DNA of 64,000 nt from Patagioenas fasciata (GCF_037038585.1 NC_092524.1:69154552-69218551), one strand, 5' to 3'. Shown: positions 1-32,878, counted from the first letter of the stretch. Numbers and translations: made by a program. The notes: generated by a model not told the origin, from the sequence alone.

Positions 1-438
1 GTTTTGAACTGCTTAACTTGATGGTGAGAGCGCATTTGAGTAAAGACACCTAAGTCTTGATGCAAATAAGAACAGAAATGTTCTAAGCAGTTTGTTTGAA
101 AGGCGCAGACTCTTCATGTAAACAGCATTTTAATGCGGTGTGATAAAGCTGCTCTTAAGCTTTCTTCTAATCTTCACTTAAACAAGCTAGCAGGTAGTTA
201 AAAACCTTCTATCCTAGTCTAGACATCTTGTGATGAGCAGAGACGTGGCGAATTACCAGGGCGTGTGAGCAGCACGTAGCCAGGGGAGGAGGCAGTTCCA
301 GGCAAACTGGATATTAGATGAGCGCTTGAGTTTCACCACACTGATTTTTTTCCCAAATGCAATTGCTCTTCATGTCCTACATAAAAGGTTTGCGTTTTAT
401 CTTAATTGCCATCCGTTTTTTTGGTACTTTGTTCATAG
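1..438 (+). other. SOS2: SOS2 intron (3' part) upstream of first visible exon
   Basis: AT-rich sequence ending in a pyrimidine tract and an AG acceptor at 437-438. I see no repeat or RNA in it. Confidence 0.8.
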
Positions 439-16636
<16,198 letters not shown>

Positions 16637-17930
16637 CCTTAGCCATAGTAGTCATTGACACTGGAATAGTATTTGTAAAGTTTTCCTTTTTGGTTTTTTT
16701 TTTATTTATTCGTTCAAAAAGCAGTGTATTTTAGTACTTTCACAAATTATGCTCTTAAAGTGCTGCTGATCAAAACCAAACCCGGGGTTTCAATTGGAAA
16801 AGCACGTCTCCACCCACTCTGGCCTAAGGCGGCAGAGCGACCCTCAGGTGATCAGCAGCACGGCCTTGGTTCACACCCTCAGTGCCGACAGTTATGCCAG
16901 TACACAAAATATACCTTTTTGCACTGTAAACTACACTAAATGAGTTTAAACTGACACCGTTTAATTGCACTGAGCCAAAAAAAAAGAAAAAGGTGCGACT
17001 GTGGATTTTTTTTTTTTCAAATTTGAGCACTAGTGGCCTTTTTTTTTTATTATTTAAAAGAAAAAAGAACAACGGGATGATTTCACAACACGAGGATATA
17101 GAGCGTTACCGATTTTAAACCTCTGGCCACCTGCCTTTAATTCTGTGTAAGCTTGGAGGTTCGTGAGTGACCGCTACTGTTCTCGAATATTTTAACGCCG
17201 TTGTCTTAATCGCCATTGATTTGCTGCTGAAGACAGAAAAAAAAGATAAAGAGAAAAATAGGTTGAAATCTAAATACCAAATTATTCAGTTGGTGTTGAT
17301 TATTTCGAGAAAGAACGAGCAAAGCCTCCCCGTCTTGGATACTGGAAAGGATCCCTCGTCCTTCGCATGCATCTTGTTCAGATGTGCCTTTTTGTTTTGG
17401 TGGGCGAAGATGTCTTAAGCTAAAGAGTTGTTTGTCTACTGTTCTGGAGAACAAAGCTATACGCCATGTATGTACAATTGTTTATATTGTATATTTACAG
17501 ATAATGCTAGTAACCTGTATAAATTTAAGTGACTCGAGGCCTATAATACAGTCTGCTACTCCTGCAATCTCGTACGGTCAGAAGTGTTTCCTCTGGCAGG
17601 AACAGCCTTGCCTTCCAAACCTCGTAACTTTCTTTAGAGCTCACTTAACTTAATCGTGAATCCGTTTTGGAAATTGGTAGCATTTAAACCAGCAAACACT
17701 TAAAGCTTTATTAAACTTTTTAAACTGATAAGCGAATGGAACTTTTCTTTGCCAGTTGAACTACTTGTTTGAACTGGTGTGAGTGAGTCTGTTTTACTGG
17801 TAGTACTGTAGCAGCATTTATAAAGTGGCCAGAAGCCACATTTTATTTACTGGTCTGTGGCCTTTTACTGTGCTTTGTATCAGAGTTCTTAACAAGATTA
17901 ATAAATCACCCCAGTCTTAATTTGTAAGAG
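16637..17930 (+). other. SOS2: SOS2 3' untranslated region
   Basis: AT-rich, repeat-free tail of about 1.3 kb with long A and T runs near 16977-17065 and no reading frame of note. It ends shortly after an AATAAA at 17900-17905, the last strong poly(A) signal before sequence of intergenic character. The exact 3' end is inferred. Confidence 0.7.
17900..17905 (+). promoter_or_regulatory. Probable SOS2 poly(A) signal
   Basis: AATAAA in the context GATTAATAAATCACC, followed by T/G-rich sequence (TTAATTTGTAAGAG) as expected downstream of a cleavage site. Confidence 0.6.
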
Positions 17931-19933
17931 CTTGAGCAGTGCGTGTTCCTTGGAAGGGCGAGCTCGGGAATTGCATTTTAGGAGCTGTTTGGCAATCCAA
18001 AGTGCCTCAGTTTTCCTGACAGCTCTGCGGGAGTTGAACCTTTCCCTCCGCCTGCCAACCCCTCAGCCTCTGGAGATGGAGATTTGGGGGGGGATTTGCA
18101 GCAGCTCCGGCTCACGAGTGACACCCCAGCTTTGCACCAGCCTTGCCTGCATTGTGTTCCCTCTGGAAAGGAGCGGTGGTAACCCCGGGCACGGGGGCTC
18201 ATTTTCCTTCGTCTTGCCATCTCTCTCTTGGACCATCTTCTACTGCCTGTCCCCTTCGTGCTCCGTCCCTGAGAAAGAAGACAGGGACAGGACGCCGAGG
18301 CCGTTCGTGCAAGGGGAAGAACAAATCCATAAAGGAGAGTCGCTTCGTTTTGCACAAATAACATCCAAGAAGTCCCAAATTCGAGCCGGATGAACTGGAA
18401 GAGCAGTAAGCGGATGGTGCCCTGATTATGGGGTTTTGCCTCTGCAGTAAAAACACAGCTCGTAACTCTTCTGTAAGTTTGGGAAGAGCGTTTCTGCTGG
18501 TGTCTGGTGGAGAAATTGTGCTCAGTGAAGTATTTACTCCCGGCTGCTCTGCACAGAGCAGACCAGCTGTCGGCTTTCACCCTTCCAGTGAGCTGCAAAA
18601 AGCCGAACAAGTGAATTATTTCATGTAGTTCCCTGTATTCACTGTTTCAAAGTCCTCACCAGCAGCTATTGCTGAAAGATGAGTAATACTTTTCCAGATT
18701 TGACATTTTGCGTCTCGTTGCGGGCGGGGGAACTCTCCGAAATGTTGCAATATACAGGGCGTTTCAAAAAGATGGACCCAATTTCAAAGCATTTCACATC
18801 GGGTCCATCTTTTTGAAACACCCTGTACAGACGTCAGCTTTATACCTTCCTGTGCCAGTGCTTAGAGCAGCAGCATTTTCAATATCCTTATTAAAATATA
18901 TTGCAGCTTTCTATGTTAGTCCTGACTCGGCAAAGCCCTGACCAGATCATGTGAAGCTTGTGCTCAGGACTGGACGTGGAAGGAGATCCTGTGGGTTTTC
19001 TGCAGGTTGGGCTTGGTTTGGAAGCGGTCGGGGGCAGTGGATTCCCCGCAGCGCCGTTCGAGGGGACGCCAAGAGAGCGGTAAATTAACACCACGGTTAT
19101 TTCGTAATTAGAGGGATAGATGATAACGAGCTGGAGGGGGGGAAATGTGAAATTGCTGGGTGGGAAAAGGCAGTTCCCTCCGAAAAGTGCAGATGAACTG
19201 CATACAAAGGCAAAAGAACAGGAAAAGAAACGTATTCCCAGTTGTTTCCAGTGGTGAGTTATTGAGTTTTAGCGTTTCCCCCCACCCTGAAGCCAGAATA
19301 ACTTATTTGGGTGTTGTGTGGTCAAAACCAAGAAGAGACCAAAAGAAATATCTTTTACTTCTTTTCTTTTTCCCAGTTTTACTCCAGTTTTCAGAAATAC
19401 GCCGCAACTCTGAATATATCATTTGGAACCCCTACCAAACGCAGTAACTCCTTGGGAAAGGAGGGGGGAATCAGTAAGAAATTCTAGGAAAGTAAGTAAT
19501 AAAAACTGAATTCCCCATGTCCAAGGAAAAACTCAACTTAAAAATGTACTTGAAAATGTTGGTGCATATTCAGCTGCTTTTTAAAAACCTTTTTGTAAGT
19601 TTATATTGGAAGAGGGCCTACAACACCCATTATTTCCAGCAGTCTTGCGGCTTCAGGTGGGACCGTGTGTCCGCAGGGTTTACAGGCTCCACTGGATAAC
19701 TCGTTAAGTAGATTTTTAATCACTGTGGGTTAATTCCAGCCAGTTCACATGCAGAAAAATTCCTTCACAGCTGTCATTCCTCTGGCTGGTGTTTAATGTC
19801 TTCTTTAGTCCAATGGGCTAAGCCTGGAAGGTCTGACTTGGTTGCCAGGTGAGCTCCTGCATGTGGTGGTTTGGAGATGGAAATGAGACTTTGCGGGGGC
19901 ACACGAGGCTGCAACGCCCCCCCGAGCAATGGC
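17931..19933. other. Intergenic SOS2-VCPKMT
   Basis: About 2 kb without a recognisable gene. It holds the small inverted-repeat element at 18755-18825. The longest open frames (for example the minus frame at 17978-18610) have no family signature and are taken as chance. Confidence 0.6.
18755..18825. mobile_element. 71-bp Tc1/mariner-type miniature inverted-repeat element
   Basis: The termini are CAGGG and CCCTG, flanked on both sides by TA (18753-18754 and 18826-18827), the target duplication of Tc1/mariner elements. The outer 25 bp of each end (CAGGGYGTTTCAAAAAGATG plus GACCC) are complementary with a single mismatch, leaving a centre of about 21 bp. It has no coding capacity, so it would depend on a transposase supplied elsewhere. 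High arm identity suggests it is not old. Confidence 0.8.
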
Positions 19934-20349
19934 TGGTGAGTGGAGCACCAGTGTGGGGAAAGGCTGAGGGAGCTGGGGCTCTGGAGCTGGAGAAGAGGAG
20001 ACTGAGGGGGGACTCATTCCTGGGGATCAATATGGAAAGGGGCAGTGTCAGGAGGATGGAGCCAGGCTCTTCTGGGTGACAACCAGTGACAGGACAAGGG
20101 GCAATGGGTGCAAACTGGAACACAGGAGGTTCCACTGAAAGAGGAGAAGAAACTTGTTCCTGGTGAGGGTGGCAGAGCCTGGCCCAGGCTGCCCAGGGAG
20201 GTTGTGGAGTCTCCTTCTCTGCAGCCATTCAAACCCGCCTGGACACCTTCCTGTGGAACCTCAGCTGGGTGTTCCTGCTCCATGGGGGGATTGCACTGGA
20301 TGAGCTTTCCAGGGCCCTTCCAACCCCTGGCGTTTTGGGACTCTGTGTT
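19934..20349 (+). mobile_element. CR1 LINE 3' end
   Basis: Contains the shared block GGAAAGGCTGAGGGAGCTGG through GGGGGGATTGCACTGGATGA and ends near TTTTGGGACTCTGTG. It is the same subfamily and strand as the SOS2 intron copies. Confidence 0.9.
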
Positions 20350-20385
20350 CCCTCCTGCAACAACCTGGCGAGTTAAGCTGCAGCT

Positions 20386-20705
20386 TCACAGAATCACAGA
20401 GCAGTTGGGGTTGAAGGGACCTCTGTAGATCCCCCAGTCCAACCCCCCTGCTCACGCAGGGTCCCAGAGCAGATCACACAGGCGGGTCCAGGCGGGTTTG
20501 AATGTCTCAGAGAAGGAGACTCCACACCCGCTCTGGGCAGCCTGGGCCAGGCTCTGGCACCTCCCAGCAAAGAAGTTTCTGCTCATGTTCAGATGGAGCC
20601 TCCTGTGTTTCAGTCTGTGCCCGTTGCCCCTCACCCTGGCGCTGGGCACCACTGAACAGTCTGGACCATCCTCTGACACCCACCCTGAGATATTAACGAG
20701 CAGAA
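20386..20705 (-). mobile_element. CR1 LINE 3' end, opposite orientation
   Basis: Begins with CACAGAATCACAGAGCAGTT and GATCCCCCAGTCCAACCCCC, the reversed CR1 terminus, and runs back through TGCCCGTTGCCCCTCACCCT. It faces the preceding CR1 tail to tail with only about 36 bp between them. It is of a different subfamily from that neighbour. Confidence 0.9.
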
Positions 20706-20784
20706 ATAAGATCCCCAGTGCTGCCCGTAAGCACTAAAAACTCTGTTTTTCTGTGTAGCTGTGGGTGTACTTTTACACACTTGA

Positions 20785-24399
<3,615 letters not shown>

Positions 24400-24785
24400 G
24401 GTCTCTGACCACATTATCTGTCCTCTGGCAGCCGGTAGAGCTCTGGAGAAGAGGGCGAGGGGGTTGAATAACACCGCAGGGGGACCGTCTGCACTGTGGT
24501 TTGTGACTCATCTGCAGAAAACGGCTTTGCGACCGTGGACTTGGCGTGAGGCTCCAGAAGCGGCCTCGTTACACCAGATCCCCTGTTCCACCGGGACAGA
24601 CATGAGCTGCATGCAGGCCAAGGCAGAAAAAGGAACCAGAGCTTCCCCCAAAGCGGTGCTGGGCGCCTCTTCTGGTTCCCTGCACTCCTGAGTGCTCGCG
24701 GAGCAGATCCCAGGACACAGAACCGACGGCTCTGTGAGGAGAAAGCTGCGAGCGGGGTCTGTCCTGCAGCCCCAGGTGGCCGGAC

Positions 24786-24791
24786 AATAAA
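24786..24791 (+). promoter_or_regulatory. Probable VCPKMT poly(A) signal
   Basis: AATAAA in GGACAATAAAACTTTTGCAC, 387 bp after the stop codon, followed by a GT-rich stretch (GGGTCTTGGATGGTGGGTTT). Confidence 0.75.
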
Positions 24792-24809
24792 ACTTTTGCA
24801 CTTGAGATG

Positions 24810-27800
24810 GGTCTTGGATGGTGGGTTTGGGTTTTTAGCCTGTGGTTTGTGTCCCTTTGGTGGTGCAGAGGTCCTGGGTGTCTCATCCGGGATGTTCCTG
24901 CACCAAATTGTTCTCCCTTTTAGTTCCACCTGTGCTTTGCTGGTATAAGGATCTGCAGCGTTAGATTTCGACACTGAACAATTCTGGTGCACAGGTTTGT
25001 TGTAGGTGTTGCTATTCCTCACCGTTACTGCACAGTGGTGGCTTTGAGGTTTGGTTTGAAAGGAATTCTCGCTTCTGCTGTGTAGTGGAAGCGGCTGTGG
25101 TGACGGTGGCTCCGCTGTGACATTGGCTTTGCTGCGACAGAGCTGCTGCACAACCCGATGACAGCGGCTGCTTCCCTGAGCGTCTCATTCACGCTGTGTG
25201 CAGCACGAGTGCTCCCTGCTTCAGAAACCTCAATATTTAAGCTAAATCTGCTGGGTTTTCTCAAAACCTCGGTGTTGGGGTTGGGGGAGCCTGTTTGCAG
25301 GGGCTACCCTGAGCTGGGGCTCCTTTGTCTCCGGTAAGAACGTTCCTCGCAAACTCCACACTCCATAAGACGCTGCCCTGGCTTGCGAAGCACAACAGCA
25401 CTGATGAGTGATCACGCGGCAAAGCGAGAATGTAATTTGTCGTAACCGCACACATCATTTGTTCACTTGTTAATGAAAAGAGCTCCTTAATTAGCCGGTG
25501 GCCTGCAGGAAGGTATTTACTGGTGTGTTTCCACCAGCACGGCTTCCCTGCCGGAGCCTTGTTCAGAGGAGTGTCCAAAGGGAGCGTGGAGCGAGAGCGG
25601 CGCTGTTTTCTGGAGCATCTCGCTGCGGGTGCAACCTCCTCACTGCCCGCAGACCCCAGGAGCGGGGAGCAACGTTTCTCAGGGGTTTCGTGCCAACAGA
25701 GTCATTGTATTTTATCTACGGGGTGTGCGATTTCGGATCTCGGAAGAAAAAAGGGAGGAAGTTGTTGTGCTTCTCCCCGTGCGCAGCTGCCAACTGCCCT
25801 TGACCTCAAACGTGTGGTGCTCAAGTTGTCAACGTCACCGGGTGACAGGGACCTTGGCGGGGGCACAGCCGCATCCTGTCACCCCCCTGCGCCATCTCGT
25901 CACCGCCTGCGCCCGCTGCAAGGGGGATGTCAAACCCAACCGCTTCTGCTGCCACTCGGAAAGAGGAAACCACTGAGAACCAGGACGGCCACGTGTGGGC
26001 GGCTGCTGCCTCTCTGCACCTCATCCCCGGAGCCACCGGGTGAAATGGCTGCTTTTTGGGGGAAAAAAGGGCTTTTGGAAAGGGTGTCAGGATCTCTGCA
26101 TGGTGGCTGGGGAGAGGGTGGTTATAGGGCAGGTGGCTGCTGGGATTACTGCTCTTAATGTGGGGCCTTAACGGAAAATGGAGTGTGAGGAAGACACTAG
26201 TGAGGCCGGTTGGAAGCAGAACCACTCTGTCACCTGTCCCCTTTGCCCCCGTTGGCTTTTTGTCCCAGCTCTGTCCCCTCGGGGAGAGCATCACACACAT
26301 CATGTGGCCAAAATCTGATTGACACCCTTGTAGGAGAGAGCAGCAAACGTCCCTGTGCCGGTTTGGAGTCACCAGTCACAGCTGGAGATGTTTGGGAGAC
26401 CGGGGAGTTTGGCACTTAAATAATGGACAATTTCCTGGGACAGTTTGAGCAGCAGCTCGAGCCACGGCTGACGCTGTGGGTTTGCAGGCGCGGAGGTCAC
26501 GGGTGATTTCACGCTCGGGTCACACCGCAGCCGTGCTGGGTGGCTTGTTCCTGCCCGGTCCCTCTGGTGACACCTGCGTCTCAGTGACACCGATGGCTGT
26601 GCAACCGTCCTGTGTCCCAATGGGGCTTTGCGGGGCTGCTGACTCTTTGCCATGACAGCTGGTGCAGCTTTTCGCTTCCATTTAGAACAACAGCAAGGGC
26701 GCTTGGGTGCAGTCGGCGATGGAGCACAGCGTTTGCTGCCCGCCCAGCACCAGCCGCAGAAATGGCTGATCGCTTCTTGTCGCGATACGAGTCACGACAT
26801 GGCTCAGAAACCTGCGGGACCTCGAGAGACTTGTCCTCAATGCTCTGGGTTTATTCTTTTTTTCTTTGCTAGGAAGAGGATGGGACATGGGGTGACAATT
26901 CCCGCGCGTCCCCTGTCGCTGCTGCAGAGTCCCCATGGATTGTGTGGGGCCAGGACCTGCGCCCATGTGTCCCATGGCACTGGTGGCTTCGCTTGGGAAG
27001 GTGTGTCCTCCGCAGCTCTAGAATCATTTTCTGTGGCGTGTAATCCTTGACAAATGGATTTTCCCCTTAGAAACTGCTGCTGCTCCTTGGTGAGTGGTGC
27101 CCATGTGGGTTGTTGTCCTGGTGTGCGCTGCAGGGACAGTCCCGCGAGCGGGTGGCAGGGGAGGGTTCCATCGGTGTCACACACTTTCATGGTGTGTGGG
27201 ATGCAGGGAGAGGGATCGCAGCCTTCGCCGCCCTTCACCTCCCGAAATGCTGTTGGTTCAATGTGCCGAGGACTCGCTGCCCCCCGCCCTGGTTGCTCCG
27301 TCTCGTGGTCCAGCAGTTATCTCCTTTCACATCCTGAAACAGAAAAGCGAGTTTATTTTCTGCTGCTGAGCAACCAGTGAGGTTTTTTGCAACAAAGAGG
27401 CCAGCGAGCGCCTGTTCCTGCGCTGGTGGGGACCCACAGCGTGAGGACGAGTGTTCGGGTGCTCCCAGCCCTCGGGTCACCCCGGACCTCGCAGGGTGAC
27501 GGCGCAGATGGTCCGTGCTGCCTCTTCCCAACATCCACTTCTCCTCACAGCCACTGTCCCGTGGGAAAGGGAAGGAAGACGCCGATGAGCAGAGAAAGCA
27601 GCAGCTGCAATTCTGGTAAATGTTTTTTGGCCTTTGGGGCCGTTTCTGGAGGATGCTTCGCGCTGCCCCTTGGGATGGGCGGCTGATGCTGGAGGTTTCT
27701 CCCATCGCCACGTGCTGTGGGGCCTGTGTGTCTGATGCTGCGAGCAGCACCCCCATCTTCATACCTGTAATTAGCCCGTGCCAATTACTTCTGCCCTCGC

Positions 27801-28399
27801 GAGCTCCCACATGGGCTATGAGGGCAACAGAGAGTTCGTCGGGGTGACTCGGGTGGGTGGCGATGCAGGGCTCCTGCTTTGGCTTGGTTATGTTTTTATT
27901 CCTCTTGCACTCCTGGATTTGCTTTGCTTTTTCCTTTTCTAAAGAGGGAGAAGGCGGCAGTGGGCGGGAGGGAGGTGGGGATGCCGTGGGGAAGCAGCCG
28001 GGCTGGAGACGGCTCTTGCGGATCTGGGATGCGGTCGCTGGTCTCCTGCTGGGAAGGACCAGCGGCCCGTGCTGGCAGGACAGCAGGACGTGTGGCACGT
28101 CCCTCTCCGCACGCACCGCCCTGAGTTCGCCCGTTTCCTTCCTCTCTCGGCTGGGCAAAAGCCACTTGGCTTCCTGCTGCTTCTGTGAGAGGAGGTTCAG
28201 CTGGAGCGCCCAGCAGCCTCGCAGCCCCGTCTCGCTGTGTCCCTGTCCCAGCGCGTCCCCGTCCCGCTGAGCCCGCACTTCCCATTGTGCCCAAAACCTC
28301 TGACTCATGCATCTCGTGGCTGGGCCGAGCTGCTCCTGTCCAGTGCAGTGCTGGTGTGTGGCAGGGCGGCCGTCACCTCCCCAGGAGGAAAGTGCCCCA
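24810..28399. other. Gene-free interval, first part
   Basis: GC-rich and unique-looking. A long minus-strand frame (27235-28308) and several other open frames exist but carry no recognisable domain and follow from base composition. No repeats or RNA genes were recognised. Confidence 0.5.
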
Positions 28400-28703
28400 A
28401 GAAAGATGGGGCAGACCTTTTAGCAGGGCCTGTTGCGATGGGACAAGGGGTGATGGTTTAAAACTAAGGGAGGGAGATTCACGTCAGACACGATGAAGAA
28501 ATTGTTGGCCCTGAGGGTGGTGAGAGCCTGGCCCAGGTTGGCCAGAGAGGTGGTGGCTGAACCATCCCTGGAGACATCCCAGGCCAGGCTGGACGGGGCT
28601 CTGAGCAACCTGAGCTGGTGAAGATGTCCCTGCTCATGGCAGGGGTGGGATCTAAGTGATCTTTAAGGTCCCTTCACCCCAAACCACCCTGTGATTCTAT
28701 GAT
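28400..28703 (+). mobile_element. CR1 LINE 3' end
   Basis: Subfamily marked by GGGTGGTGAGAGCCTGGCCC, GAGCAACCTGAGCTGGTGAA and a GTGATTCTATGATT end. Related copies lie at 32586-32878, 48041-48232, 50528-50909 and 56009-56242. Confidence 0.9.
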
Positions 28704-29430
28704 TTGGTCCTTCCCGCCCCAGGACACGCAGAAGCTCCAAGGTGGTTTCACACCCACCACCCTGTTTCCTCAGCAGCCCTGATTTAAGTGCTCAATTTCC
28801 TTTTGATTTGAATGCAAAGAAGGAGTTAAACACCCCCAGGCTCGTGTGGATTTGGGCCAGATATTTAAAGCTCCAGGGCTGGGAAAGGAAAGGGGAGGTG
28901 TGATCCTCTCCAAACGCTCTCCGCAAACACCTCGGCGGCTCCCGGCGCCGTCCCCACGCTCCCGGCAGCGCCTGCTGGGGGAGAAGCAGAAAATGCCTTT
29001 CTCCTATTTTTAGCTCTTTGGCGGTGTCATTAGAATAATCTGGGATTGGAAAATGTTATTGTGCAAAACTGCCCGGCAAAGCAAAACTCAAAATGTAGAA
29101 GTCTGGGATGTTGCAGAGTAAAGGTGATGCAGATGGAGAGGAAGCACATGGATGTGGTGAAACCAGAGATGCTGGGGAGGAGGTGACAGGGGCGAACCAC
29201 ACTGAAGTGACATGGAGCCATTTAATAGGCACGTCCTTAATAACATCCCAGGAGAGGGGGGTTTAAATAGGGACGAGGAGCCTCCCAGGGCGGGTTATCC
29301 AGGCTAGCGGGACACGCTCAGCTCCGTGCCAGCGCTGAGGATGCTTTTGGGCTCCTCATCCTCTCCATCACGTCCTCTTAGTGCAGCCCCTGTGAACACC
29401 CCTCTGGAGCCCAGCGTGCTGGGAATATAG
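28704..29430. other. Unique sequence between two CR1 copies
   Basis: No gene or repeat recognised; moderately GC-rich. Confidence 0.5.
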
Positions 29431-29950
29431 TAGAATCATAGACTCATTTTGGTTGGAAAAGACCCTCAAGTTCAAGTCCAAGTGTTAACCCACCCCTGGC
29501 ACTGCCCCATGTCCTGAGAACCTCATGTCCGTCTGTCCAACCCTCCAGGGATGGTGACTCCAGCACTGCCCTGGGCAGCCTGTTCCAATGCCCCACAGCC
29601 CTTTGGGGAAGAAATTGTTCCCCAGATGCAACCTCAACCTCCCCTGGCGCAACTTGAGGCCGTTTCCTCTGCTCCTGGCACTTGTTCCTGGGGAGCAGAG
29701 CCCAACCCCCCCTGGCTCCAAGCTCCTTTCAGGCAGTTCAGAGATCAGAAGGTCTCCCCTCAGCTCCTGTTCTCCAGCTGAACCCCCCAGCTCCCTCAGC
29801 CGCTCCCATCACACTTGTGCTCCAGCCCCTCACCAGCTCCGTTCCCTTCTCTCCACTCGCTCCAGCACCTCAAGGCCTTTCTTGGCGTGAGGGGCCCAAC
29901 AGTGACCCCAGGATTTGAGGTTTGACCTCCCCAGTGCCCAGCACAGAGGA
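29431..29950 (-). mobile_element. CR1 LINE 3' end
   Basis: Reversed terminus (TAGAATCATAGACTCATTTT, GGTTGGAAAAGACC), followed by TGTCCGTCTGTCCAACCCTC and reversed ORF2 codons up to about GACCTCCCCAGTGCCCAGCA. Same subfamily as 15181-15425, 37328-37752 and 53379-53562. Confidence 0.9.
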
Positions 29951-32585
29951 GTAAATAAGTTAGGAAGATCTGAGCGTTCTATGAAGAGCTGAGCTGAGCG
30001 CAGCAAGGCCTTGTCAGCAAATATCCTAAACCAAGACCAAGTCATTAGAAATTACACCCAGCAATGGCACCCATCCCAGCCGGAGCCCATGCGGGAGGCA
30101 GAGCGTTGGCCCCAGGCACCGCACGGGTCTCTTGCCCTCGTCCTCTTTTGCCCCTTGGACAACTTGGCAAAGTCCGAAGCTAAACATTAGCTCAGGTCCT
30201 GGAGCACTGGCCGACGGCCGACATGTCACCCTCAGCGGTCCCCTGGCCAACTCAACCCGTCCCCTTGGCGTCAGCCACTGCCTCCACCGCTTCTCCACTT
30301 CATTTAAGGCACTGCCCAGCATTTCTGTGGCCACCTGAGTCCAACCATCGTTTGTGCACCTTTTCCCCACGTCTGTGCCTAGAAAATCAGTGTCTCCCCG
30401 GTGGCACATCCCCCAAAAACCCCCTCCCAGCGCCGTGCTGCATTTGTGCCCTGTTTCCCCTTGCGCCGCTCCTCCTTTCCATCCCACAAGCTTCATTTTT
30501 GTGTCCTGAACTTGCAGCTTTCATCCCCATTGCTGCCCTGACGAAAGCTGCAAATACGAACATTTTGGCTGTTTATCTGACTGCACCCTGTTCCTGATGG
30601 GAGCTCATTGGGGCCATCCCATAGTTGTGGTACTTCCATCATAAACCCTTTTCTTTTACTTTTTTGGCAAATTAGGTGGTGGGAAAAGCCGTCAGTGGCC
30701 TTGGGAGCACGACCGGGTCGGAGAGCATCATTCCCCCCCATGGCCATCCCCTGTGCTGGGTTGGATGAGGACCAGAGCATCTTCCTCTGCATCCAGATGC
30801 GTGAAATGGAGCCTGGAGACTTGTGGTGAGTCCCTGCAAATGGCTGTTGGGTTTCGAAGGGCAATTGGGACCCATGTGGGTGTGATGGCCATCGTACCGC
30901 TGCCGTTTGGAAGCCAGTGGCATGGCCAAGCCAACGGGGAAAATGACCAAAAGCCATGAGTCCCATACCATCCCTGCTGTGGGGCTCCACCTTGCACGGA
31001 CGCACCTCCTGGCTGTCAGAATGCCCTTTTTTTGGGGAATAAACCCCACTGAAGGGCTGGGGTGCTCCTCTCGAGCGCCAGCGGTGCCACCCCGCAGCAC
31101 CCGTCCCCAAGGGACCCCCCACAGGCTGCTGGGTCTGTTTGAACACCCACCGCGCGGGAGGCGGATCGTCATCGCTGCACGGTTAATTGGATTTGGCCGC
31201 TGTGACAGAAGGGATGAGGATTAGGGCGCAGGGGAGGAATTACTGGTGGAGGCAGGAGCTGCCCTCGGGGTCTTTTGTCCCCGGGGGATTATTGCTGGGG
31301 GCTGACAGACGGGGTTTGATGCCGTGTCGGTGTAATCGCTTGTCACAACGTCACGGGTGGCCCTTGGGGACAGGGGGAGCCATGAGGTTCACCCCCTCTG
31401 TGGACAAACCTCCAGGCCCTGCTCATGCTAAGGGCTCGGTGCTGGGATGAAAGATGCTCCGGGCACCTTTGCACGACGGGGGCTGCTCTGTCTGACACCG
31501 AGCGATGGGATGGGGCTGCGCCCCCCCAGCAGCTCCCAAAACCCACCCAATAGGCACTAGCAAACCGCAGAGCCGCCCTTTCCCTGAGGTGTTTAATAGT
31601 GACCAGATATATCCTCCCTGCAGCCCTTTTTGAGCCTGTTTAGCTGCTGGTGTTGACCGTCCCTGCAGGGTCAGATCCTGCCCCTCCTGGGGTCTCTAAA
31701 GCAAACGGGGACACCCACTGGCGCGGGGAACGTTGGAGCGGGGAGATGGTGGGTGGCCACCCATCCCGCTGGGTGGGAGCACTTGGGATTTGGGGCAATG
31801 CTGGACCTGGGCAGGGCGCCAGGTCCACCAGGAGCACATAAAACCGTTGGGAAACTTTTCCTTCTGGGAAACCGAAATTCAGGAGAAGCCGGTGGAGCTG
31901 CGATCACGGTGTAGCGTGGTGGATTGAAGCCACCTCCGTGGGCCAGGGCCACCCGGGGCGTCCCCAGAGGTGGAGCATCAGTCAGGCAAATTTGATGTGT
32001 TGTGACGGGGAATCCCAGGGGGCAAATCCGGGGGACACGGCGGTGCTGTGGGAGCCTGGTCACCCCTTGATTCCATGCGGCGTCACCGTCTTCTCCCACC
32101 AGGAAGGTTCTCCTGTATTTATTTTGGGAGATTGGAGATAAACCACAGATGGTCCCTGCTGCCCGGGGTGGTAAAACCACTGCTGGCAGAAGCAGCAGCT
32201 GGCACCCTGGTGTTGCCAGCCCCAAATTCACCTGGGGGGGCCTGGGGGAGCTGCTGGGGATGGCCCGAGCCGTGCAGGGCAAGTCGGAGCAGTCCGGGAA
32301 CAGGTAATACCTGCCGCTCCTCATGGCGGGGACTGCAGGCGGGGCCGCCCGGGCATGCACGTTGTGATGGTAAAACCCCGCGGCCGAGCCCACGCCCGGA
32401 TCCCAGTGGCTTCGGGGTGGAAAACAGGAGAACTGGTGGCAGAGGGGATCGGGGGAGCAGAGCGGCCCTTTGTGCCCACCGGTGTTGTCCTCTGGGTGCT
32501 CAGCAAAGCGAATGGCACAGCAGGCATTGCACAGCCCAGAGAGGTGGTGGGGGGACACACAAGTGCCAATGGGCCCGAGGAGCGG
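29951..32585. other. Gene-free interval, second part
   Basis: GC-rich unique sequence; the open frames on both strands show no family features. No recognised repeat. Confidence 0.5.
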
Positions 32586-32878
32586 AGAATCACAGGGTGG
32601 TTTGGGGTGAAGGGACCTTAAAGATCACTTAGATCCCACCCCCGCCATGAGCAGGGACATCTTCACCAGCTCAGGTTGCTCAGAGCCCCGTCCAGCCTGG
32701 CCTGGGATGTCTCCAGGGATGGTTCAGCCACCACCTCTCTGGCCAACCTGGACCAGGCTCTCACCACCCTCAGGGCAACAATTTCATTCTATTGAGCCTG
32801 AATCTCCCCTCTTTTAATTTAAAACCATCACCCCTTGTCCTATCGCAACAGGCCCTGCTACAAACTCTGTCCCCATCT
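32586..32878 (-). mobile_element. CR1 LINE 3' end
   Basis: Starts AATCACAGGGTGGTTTGGGG and runs through TTCACCAGCTCAGGTTGCTC to the region of CCATCACCCCTTGTCC, opposite in orientation to 28400-28703 and of the same subfamily. Confidence 0.9.

Noticed and set aside
27235-28308. 357-codon minus-strand open frame in the gene-free interval
   Set aside because: Low-complexity, composition-driven translation with no recognisable domain and no splice or promoter context.
31671-32558. 295-codon minus-strand open frame
   Set aside because: No motif, no homology recalled, and located in GC-rich sequence where chance long frames are common.
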